Shown one piece after another: positions 7,229 through 12,992 of a DNA stretch of 15,149 nucleotides (within the stretch, counting starts at the first letter, position 1; every line of letters starts with the position of its first letter). The notes below the pieces were generated by a model. The model was given only the letters and a program-made list of their open reading frames with translations. It did not search any database and was not told the origin of the DNA. The position numbers were made by a program, and so were the translations under genes. Source of the stretch: Flavobacteriales bacterium. Its GTDB lineage: Bacteria; Bacteroidota; Bacteroidia; Flavobacteriales_D; Sanyastnellaceae. The stretch is from the NCBI GenBank assembly GCA_030728235.1, contig JANRAA010000184.1, forward strand, positions 1 through 15,149. The letters are read 5' to 3'.

Positions 7229-7284
7229 AGGCGACGAAGTTAAGCCTTTCAATTCGAGTTTAACAATTGTGCTTCTGGAAGAAA

Positions 7285-9771
7285 ATGACATCATTTATAC
7301 ATCAAATCATCTTTCTAGTCGTTCTGATCTTTTTACCAGAATTTACTTTTGCTAGTGGCCCACGACAAATCCGCGCAAGCAGGGCGAATCAATCGGTTGT
7401 GGTAGATGGTGTTTTAGATGAGGCCTTATGGCAAAGTGCTGAGGTAGCAGATGGTTTTATTCAAAACAAGCCTACACCTGGAGTCAATCCCTCGCATCCC
7501 ACTGAAGTGAGGATAATTTATGACGATGATGCCATATACATAGGCGCTATGATGTTCGACACCGCGCCGGATTCGATTTTGCATCAGCTAACAAACCGAG
7601 ACAACCTCGACAACGCTGACACCTTCGGATTTTGGATATCCTGTTTCCAAGATGGAATTAACGCGTTCTATTTTTCAGTTACTCCAGACGCCGTGCAATA
7701 CGACGCACAGATATCCGCATTTGGGGAAGATGCCAATTGGAATGCGGTATGGCAGTGCAACACCAAGATCACCTCTTTAGGATGGGTTGCTGAATTCAAG
7801 ATTCCTTACAGCGCCTTGCGTTTTCCTGATGCAAGTGAACAAATTTGGGACATCAATTTCAACCGCAATATTAGAAGATTTAGGGAGATTAGTTATTGGC
7901 ACGAAGTCAATCCGGCAATCGCCGGGACGGTCAATCAGAGTGGGAAGTTGACAAACATTCACAACATAGAGCCCCCTATCCGACTGTTTTTTAGTCCGTA
8001 TATCTCCACATATGCCGACAAACTCATAAATGCGAATAACGGCGACTCGCCCACCCAGTTCAGCTACAATGCGGGGATGGATGTAAAATATGGAATCAAT
8101 GAAGCTTTCACCCTAGATGTTACATTGATTCCAGATTTCGGACAAGTTCAGAGCGACAACAACGTCCTCAACCTTACTCCATTTGAAGTCTTTTTCGAAG
8201 AGCAGCGGCAGTTTTTCAAAGAAGGGACAGAATTATTTAGCAAAGGAGATCTTTTCTACACTCGGAGGATTGGCGCCGTTCGGAACACATCCGAGATATC
8301 GAACAATTTGAGTTCAGGAGAGTACATTTCGAATCTTGATGGCACTGCCCAGTTATTGAATGCTACAAAGATTTCAGGTAGAAATAGAAACGGCTTAGGA
8401 ATTGGATTATTGAATGCCGTGACAGCACCCGTTAACGCTACTATAAAAGACATTGACGGCAATCAACGTGAAGAACAGTTTACCAGTTTGACCAACTACA
8501 ACATCCTGGTCGCCGACCAGAATTTAGGAAATAACTCCTTCATATCTCTTATTAATACAAACGTCTTGCGCAACGGGAGTGATTACGACGCCAATGTGAC
8601 AGGAACTGCGTTTGACATACGTTCACGAAACAATACCATATCATTTACAGGAACAGGAGCGTTTTCTCAAAAATTCAATACCGGAAACACAGCAACCGAT
8701 CACGGTTTCAGGCAAAACATCGCCATTTCTAAGATTAGCGGGAACCTAACTTATTCGGCAGGACATAGCTTAACGACCAAGTACTTCGACCCCAACGATT
8801 TGGGCTTTCAAACCATCAGTAATGTTGCCAATGCGAATGCTACAATAGGCTACAGGATCTTCAAGCCCTTCGGCAGATTTAACAATATGTGGAGCGAGTT
8901 GAGTTTCAATCGGAGCAGTTTACATCAACCTAGTAAGTTCATCGGATTAAACATTGCGGGTGAGGCTGGAATAAACACCCGTAAATTCACCACATACTCC
9001 CTTGTTTTTGATTTTGACCCTGTAAGTCGCAACGACTTTTTTGAACCTCGCCGAGATGGCAGGTTTTTTAAGATCCCAACCAAGAGGTATTTCGGAGGAT
9101 GGATATCAACAGATTATAGAAAACCCTTGGCATTGGATATTGGAGCATGGTATACCCGATTTGATAAAGACCAATGGCAGAATTGGAACTGGAGGGTTAG
9201 TCCGCGCTGGAGAATCAGCGATCACCTTATGTTGATCTACGTTTACAGCAAGCAAAACGCCTTCAATCAATTTGGATATGCTTCTACAGCAGACAATGGG
9301 AATATTATTTTTGGCGAGCGCGACGTGATTTCGCACACAAACGTTTTTACAGCCAATTACATCTTCACCAATCGCATGGGGTTATCGTTTAGGCTTCGAC
9401 ATTATTGGAGCACTGTTAGTTACAAACGATTTTACAATCTTGACGACGACGGTGAATTGACTACCGAAGTAGACAATTGGTTACAAAACGGCTTGAGTTT
9501 GGGAAGTTATGAGAGTTTCACCACCCAAGACAGATCGTTTAATGCGTTTAACATCGACATGGTTTACACATGGGTATTCTCTCCTGGAAGTGAAATCAGG
9601 GTTGTATGGAAGCATGCCATTCAAAGCAATGAGAATGAGATCCCGAGCACCTTCGTCGACAATTTCAATTACACCTTGGACCAACCTCAGCTGACGAGTT
9701 TCTCTATTCGATTCCTTTATTTTATCGATTACTTGAATTTAAAGAGGAAGACCAAGTTTATCGAGAACTGA
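7285..9771 (+). CDS. CBM9-like / DUF5916 outer-membrane protein
   Basis: The ATG at 7285 is preferred over an in-frame TTG at 7267: a GGAAGAAA purine run sits just before the ATG, and the signal peptide then begins cleanly (MTSFIHQIIFLVVLIFLPEF, cleavage expected after residue 24). The product is 828 aa. Residues about 35-215 form a carbohydrate-binding family 9-like domain starting VDGVLDEALWQSAE. The remainder is a DUF5916 domain, recognised by PDFGQVQSDNN at 283-293 and FFEEQRQFFKEG at 303-314, followed by about 500 residues of alternating aromatic, polar strands typical of an outer-membrane beta-barrel. Family members are common in Bacteroidota; no reaction is established. The role may be glycan or substrate binding at the surface, but this is inferred from the CBM9-like part. 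The stop is TGA at 9769-9771. Confidence 0.9.
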   Translation: MTSFIHQIIFLVVLIFLPEFTFASGPRQIRASRANQSVVVDGVLDEALWQSAEVADGFIQNKPTPGVNPSHPTEVRIIYDDDAIYIGAMMFDTAPDSILHQLTNRDNLDNADTFGFWISCFQDGINAFYFSVTPDAVQYDAQISAFGEDANWNAVWQCNTKITSLGWVAEFKIPYSALRFPDASEQIWDINFNRNIRRFREISYWHEVNPAIAGTVNQSGKLTNIHNIEPPIRLFFSPYISTYADKLINANNGDSPTQFSYNAGMDVKYGINEAFTLDVTLIPDFGQVQSDNNVLNLTPFEVFFEEQRQFFKEGTELFSKGDLFYTRRIGAVRNTSEISNNLSSGEYISNLDGTAQLLNATKISGRNRNGLGIGLLNAVTAPVNATIKDIDGNQREEQFTSLTNYNILVADQNLGNNSFISLINTNVLRNGSDYDANVTGTAFDIRSRNNTISFTGTGAFSQKFNTGNTATDHGFRQNIAISKISGNLTYSAGHSLTTKYFDPNDLGFQTISNVANANATIGYRIFKPFGRFNNMWSELSFNRSSLHQPSKFIGLNIAGEAGINTRKFTTYSLVFDFDPVSRNDFFEPRRDGRFFKIPTKRYFGGWISTDYRKPLALDIGAWYTRFDKDQWQNWNWRVSPRWRISDHLMLIYVYSKQNAFNQFGYASTADNGNIIFGERDVISHTNVFTANYIFTNRMGLSFRLRHYWSTVSYKRFYNLDDDGELTTEVDNWLQNGLSLGSYESFTTQDRSFNAFNIDMVYTWVFSPGSEIRVVWKHAIQSNENEIPSTFVDNFNYTLDQPQLTSFSIRFLYFIDYLNLKRKTKFIEN

Positions 9772-10020
9772 CCATATTTATTCAGATAAATTTCGGCGCA
9801 GTGGATGGTGATGAGCAACGACGCTTTTGATACAGATTTTACAGAAGCAACTCGGATGGTCATGATTTATTGATTCAATTGAGAAGACATTTTAGTTTTG
9901 ATGCCATAGAGAAGATTTCTGCGACCATTCAATCAACTTGAACGGTAGTTTGATTCAGGGTTCCGGTTGTTGGAGAGGTATCTGCTTTTACCCTGCTCCA
10001 TTTGCGCTAATCGAGTTTGA

Positions 10021-10209
10021 AACATAATTCTTTTCAATAAGGCCAAAGTATTGGAGCGGTATCCACACGACCACGAAATGCTGTTTGATATGACAACGAG
10101 GGTGGTTGAGTTTAGGATTCGGGAGGATTTGGGACTGCGCGGGAGCAGGCGTTTTTACCTTGATTATCAGCGACTTAAATCGTATTTTATTTTATCCGTA
10201 ATTGTATAA
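10021..10209 (+). pseudogene. Possible remnant or short ORF of unknown identity
   Basis: The plus frame is open from the TGA at 10018-10020 to a TAA at 10207-10209. It encodes a protein-like stretch including LERYPHDHEMLFDMTTRVVE and DLGLRGSRRFYLDYQRLK. The composition (balanced charged and aromatic residues, no long low-complexity stretch) looks more like coding sequence than random DNA, but there is no good start: the only ATG, at 10078, leaves 43 aa. The stop codon is provided by the left arm of palindromic repeat B. An upstream frame (9831-9941, containing HDLLIQLRRHFSFDAIEKIS) could be another piece of the same decayed gene separated by frameshifts. I recognise no family. It may equally be chance. 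Confidence 0.25.
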
Positions 10210-10235
10210 AAAACCGATTATACAATTGCGGATAA
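10192..10235. repeat. Palindromic interspersed repeat, copy B
   Basis: The 18-nt arms 10192-10209 and 10218-10235 pair fully with one T-G pair (10199/10228) and an 8-nt loop. The left arm TTATCCGTAATTGTATAA differs from copy A at only two of the shared positions. It lies 35 nt before copy C, in the same orientation as judged from the A-rich loop side. Confidence 0.88.
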
Positions 10236-10266
10236 CGTAAAGTTGTTCACAGAAAATCATCCCTAA

Positions 10267-10318
10267 AAGATTATCCGTTATTTTATAAAATATGTTTTAT
10301 ACAATTACGGATAATCTT
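10267..10318. repeat. Palindromic interspersed repeat, copy C
   Basis: The 24-nt arms 10267-10290 and 10295-10318 have two mismatches (left-arm T at 10279 and T at 10283) and a 4-nt loop. The outer AAGA/TCTT pair is an extension not shared with copies A and B. The right arm matches the family consensus better than the left, so the left arm has drifted. It lies about 120 nt upstream of the MBOAT gene. Confidence 0.85.
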
Positions 10319-10439
10319 GAACTTTCATGATTTAGAGTTCACAACACCTCCTCCACTTCAAAAAATTCCTGTTCTTTACTCCAACAATCATACTAGCCGC
10401 CGCTACTGAAACTAAAGAACTCAAGGAAACCCTTTCAAA

Positions 10440-11888
10440 ATGCTCTTCAACTCCATTGATTTTGCTGTATTCCTACCGATTGTTTTTTTTCTCTACTGGT
10501 TTGCGCTTCAAAAAAACCTGAAATCGCAAAACATACTTATTGTTATTGCAAGCTATGTTTTCTACGGATGGTGGGACTGGCGATTCTTAGCACTTATTCT
10601 TTTCAGTACTCTGGTAGATTTTTGGGTGGGCAGACAAATGGAATCGCCATCGGCGAGGAAACGAAAGATACTACTTTGGATAAGCATATCAGTAAACTTA
10701 GGCTTTCTCGGTTTCTTCAAATACTATAATTTCTTCGTCGATAACTTCGTGGAAGCATTCTCTTTCTTTGGGTCCGATATAAAACCCTACACGCTTAACA
10801 TCATCTTACCTGTTGGCATCAGCTTCTATACTTTTCAAACCCTGAGCTATTCAATCGATGTCTACAGGAAAAAGCTTGAACCCACAAAGGACTTTCTTGC
10901 ATTCGCCGCCTTTGTTAGCTTCTTCCCTCAATTGGTAGCTGGACCGATAGAACGCGCTACCCACCTTCTACCACAATTCTATTCGAAAAGAAAATTTGAT
11001 TATACCTTGGCGGTTGATGGCTTGAGACAAATACTGTGGGGTCTATTTAAAAAAGTAGTCATTGCAGATAACTGCGCGGAATACGCCAATATCATCTTCA
11101 GCAATTCAGATTCAGCCTCTGGAAGCACCCTGCTGCTCGGTGCGCTTTTTTTCACATTCCAGATTTACGGTGATTTCTCTGGCTATTCCGATATCGCAAT
11201 TGGGACTTCCAGACTTTTCGGCTTCGATTTGATGCGAAACTTCGCTTATCCCTATTTCTCGAGAGACATTGCTGAATTCTGGCGACGTTGGCATATTTCT
11301 CTATCCACATGGTTTAGAGACTATTTATACATTCCGCTCGGCGGGAGTCAAGGATCAATATGGACCAAAATAAGGAACACCTTTGTCATTTTTCTAGTAA
11401 GTGGCTTTTGGCATGGTGCAAATTGGACATTCGTTGCATGGGGGTTTCTAAACGCCCTATATTTCCTACCTCTATTGCTTTCGAACCGCAATAGAACCAA
11501 CCTCGAAACCATAGCAAAAAACAGAGTGCTACCCTCATTTGTAGAGTTGGGTCAGATTCTAACCACATTCAGTTTAACAGTTTTCGCATGGATCTTCTTC
11601 CGTTCCGAAAGTTTAAAGCAAGCGATTGACTATGTATCCGGGATTTTTACTCTATCTCTTTTTTCAAAACCTGCTTTCCAAGGATCTTCAGCCTCGTATA
11701 TAATTCTTCTTCTTGTAACCGTATTCTTATTCGTTGAATGGCTTGGACGAGATGATCAATTCGCAATTGCCAAACTAGGATTGAACTGGAAACGCGGAGC
11801 ACGATGGTCAATGTACGCTGTGATAATTTTTGTAATCGGCATGTTCATGCAAACGGAGGAGACACCGTTTATCTATTTTCAATTCTGA
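10440..11888 (+). CDS. MBOAT family O-acyltransferase (AlgI/DltB-like)
   Basis: This 482-aa multi-pass membrane protein is of the usual size for the family. The N-terminus MLFNSIDFAVFLPIVFFLYW is typical of AlgI-like MBOAT proteins. Family motifs are LPVGISFYTFQTLSYSIDVY (about 123-142), PQLVAGPIER (173-182), FWRRWHISLS with His285 (280-289), and the catalytic SGFWHGANWTF with His325 (321-331). Such enzymes sit in the inner membrane and pass acyl groups (often acetyl) across it for transfer to extracellular polysaccharide or teichoic acid-like acceptors. The gene starts a two-gene unit: the SGNH-like partner begins one base after its TGA. No polysaccharide synthesis genes are present in the window, so the acceptor is unknown. 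Confidence 0.95.
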   Translation: MLFNSIDFAVFLPIVFFLYWFALQKNLKSQNILIVIASYVFYGWWDWRFLALILFSTLVDFWVGRQMESPSARKRKILLWISISVNLGFLGFFKYYNFFVDNFVEAFSFFGSDIKPYTLNIILPVGISFYTFQTLSYSIDVYRKKLEPTKDFLAFAAFVSFFPQLVAGPIERATHLLPQFYSKRKFDYTLAVDGLRQILWGLFKKVVIADNCAEYANIIFSNSDSASGSTLLLGALFFTFQIYGDFSGYSDIAIGTSRLFGFDLMRNFAYPYFSRDIAEFWRRWHISLSTWFRDYLYIPLGGSQGSIWTKIRNTFVIFLVSGFWHGANWTFVAWGFLNALYFLPLLLSNRNRTNLETIAKNRVLPSFVELGQILTTFSLTVFAWIFFRSESLKQAIDYVSGIFTLSLFSKPAFQGSSASYIILLLVTVFLFVEWLGRDDQFAIAKLGLNWKRGARWSMYAVIIFVIGMFMQTEETPFIYFQF

Positions 11889-11889
11889 T

Positions 11890-12807
11890 ATGAAAGAGTT
11901 CCTAGGTTCAGTCTTCAAGTTCAGTGTATTCGCTGCCGCGGGATATACAATTCTGCTGCTGATTTGGGGGAATTTGATGCCCCAGCCCCTGAAACCAAAT
12001 TTGAATTACAAAAGAGGTGGAGCCGGACATTTGTTATCTCGATTGAATGAAGTGAAAGATAAAAAAGACCTGGATATACTATTTCTTGGTTCTTCACACG
12101 CGTACCGCGGATTTGATAATAGACTCTTCGAAAATGACTCGATACAGGTTTTTAATCTAGGTTCTAGCTCGCAAACACCCCGACAAACTGAAGTATTACT
12201 TGAAAGATATTTGGATGCCCTCAATCCAAAACTTGTTATCTATGAAGTATACCCCGAGACTTTTGCCATGGATGGTGTAGAATCTGCAAATGATCTTGTC
12301 TCAAACGATCAAAACGACCTCTTATCTTTAAAAATGGCAATGGAAATAAACCACATCAAAGTCTACAACACCCTTGTATACTCTGTCGCGGATCAGTTGC
12401 TTAAGAAAAACAATCATGAAGATTCCATTCACGGAAGAGACACATATATTCCGGGTGGTTTTGTTCAAACAGAACTAAGACACTACCAACCTACCTCATC
12501 AATACTGAAAACATCTGCTTTCAAAGATGATCAGTTTGAAAAGTTCAAAGAGATCCTTTCAGCATTGAGAGCGAGAAATTGTGATTTCGTTTTGGTATTC
12601 GCTCCTGTTACAACCAGCGAGTATGAAGCATTAGGCGATATGACACTATTCAACAGTCAGATGCGAGATCTTGGAGATTATTACAACTTCAATGAGATCA
12701 TGACATTGAATGACAGTCTGCATTTTTATGACGCACATCATTTGAATCAACACGGTGTAGAACTATTCAATCAGCGATTGATCGAACTCTTGTCTCTAAA
12801 TAATTAG
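11890..12807 (+). CDS. Membrane-anchored SGNH/GDSL-like protein, MBOAT partner
   Basis: This 305-aa protein has one N-terminal membrane helix (residues about 8-27) and a periplasmic domain. The domain starts with DILFLGSSHAYRG (62-74), which is placed like SGNH block I with Ser69 as candidate nucleophile. It continues with NLGSSSQTP (89-97) and ends with DAHHLNQHGVELFN, where Asp281 and His284 fit the DxxH of block V. This pattern fits the AlgJ/AlgX-like or DltD-like partners of MBOAT acyltransferases, which complete the transfer of the acyl group to the acceptor. Overall similarity to named families is weak by eye, but the 1-nt spacing after the MBOAT gene strongly supports the functional link. 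Confidence 0.82.
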   Translation: MKEFLGSVFKFSVFAAAGYTILLLIWGNLMPQPLKPNLNYKRGGAGHLLSRLNEVKDKKDLDILFLGSSHAYRGFDNRLFENDSIQVFNLGSSSQTPRQTEVLLERYLDALNPKLVIYEVYPETFAMDGVESANDLVSNDQNDLLSLKMAMEINHIKVYNTLVYSVADQLLKKNNHEDSIHGRDTYIPGGFVQTELRHYQPTSSILKTSAFKDDQFEKFKEILSALRARNCDFVLVFAPVTTSEYEALGDMTLFNSQMRDLGDYYNFNEIMTLNDSLHFYDAHHLNQHGVELFNQRLIELLSLNN

Positions 12808-12992
12808 GGTTATCAGCACGATAAAGAGCCCCAATTTCGAGATCATAAACATCCGCGCTGCAGCGCGATGAAAATCAGACATTCGTCAACCAAAGTTACA
12901 TTTCACAGCCCATTGACTTGACTTAGTTTTGTTTCAGCTGCGCTCCTTATGCAAAAGCGGGGGTTCTTACTCGATAACCAAACTAACACAAT
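12808..12992. other. Intergenic spacer with small dyads
   Basis: This 185-bp gap follows the SGNH-like gene. A short weak stem (TTATC 12810-12814 with GATAA 12820-12824) follows the stop and has no T run. A perfect 14-bp GC-rich palindrome CGCGCTGCAGCGCG lies at 12854-12867. A promoter-like element follows at 12901-12931. The gap separates the acylation unit from the secreted modular protein. Confidence 0.5.
12901..12931 (+). promoter_or_regulatory. Probable Bacteroidota-type promoter for the secreted modular protein
   Basis: TTTC at 12901-12904, exactly 19 nt and then TAGTTTTG at 12924-12931 fit the Bacteroidota consensus TTTG-N19-TAnnTTTG, with a full match in the -7 box and 3 of 4 in the -33 box. 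Transcription would start near 12938, giving a leader of about 55 nt before ATG 12993. Confidence 0.45.

Larger units (their letters stand above)
9772..10439. other. 668-bp gene-poor gap with repeats and a possible gene remnant
   Basis: No full-length gene is visible here. The gap opens with a weak AT-only hairpin (9776-9781 pairing with 9786-9791, followed by TTT), possibly the end of the DUF5916 transcript. It then holds several short open frames in different phases (plus-strand 9831-9941 and 10021-10209). Next come two palindromic repeats and a 120-bp leader before the MBOAT gene. The leader shows no clear promoter box. Confidence 0.6.

Noticed and set aside
7267..7284. TTG start for the DUF5916 protein
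   Set aside because: ATG 7285 has a purine-rich stretch just upstream and gives a cleaner signal peptide.
10192..10318. Copies B and C as a CRISPR array
   Set aside because: There are only two units, each palindromic, with imperfect identity and a 31-35-nt interval; no further repeats and no cas genes.
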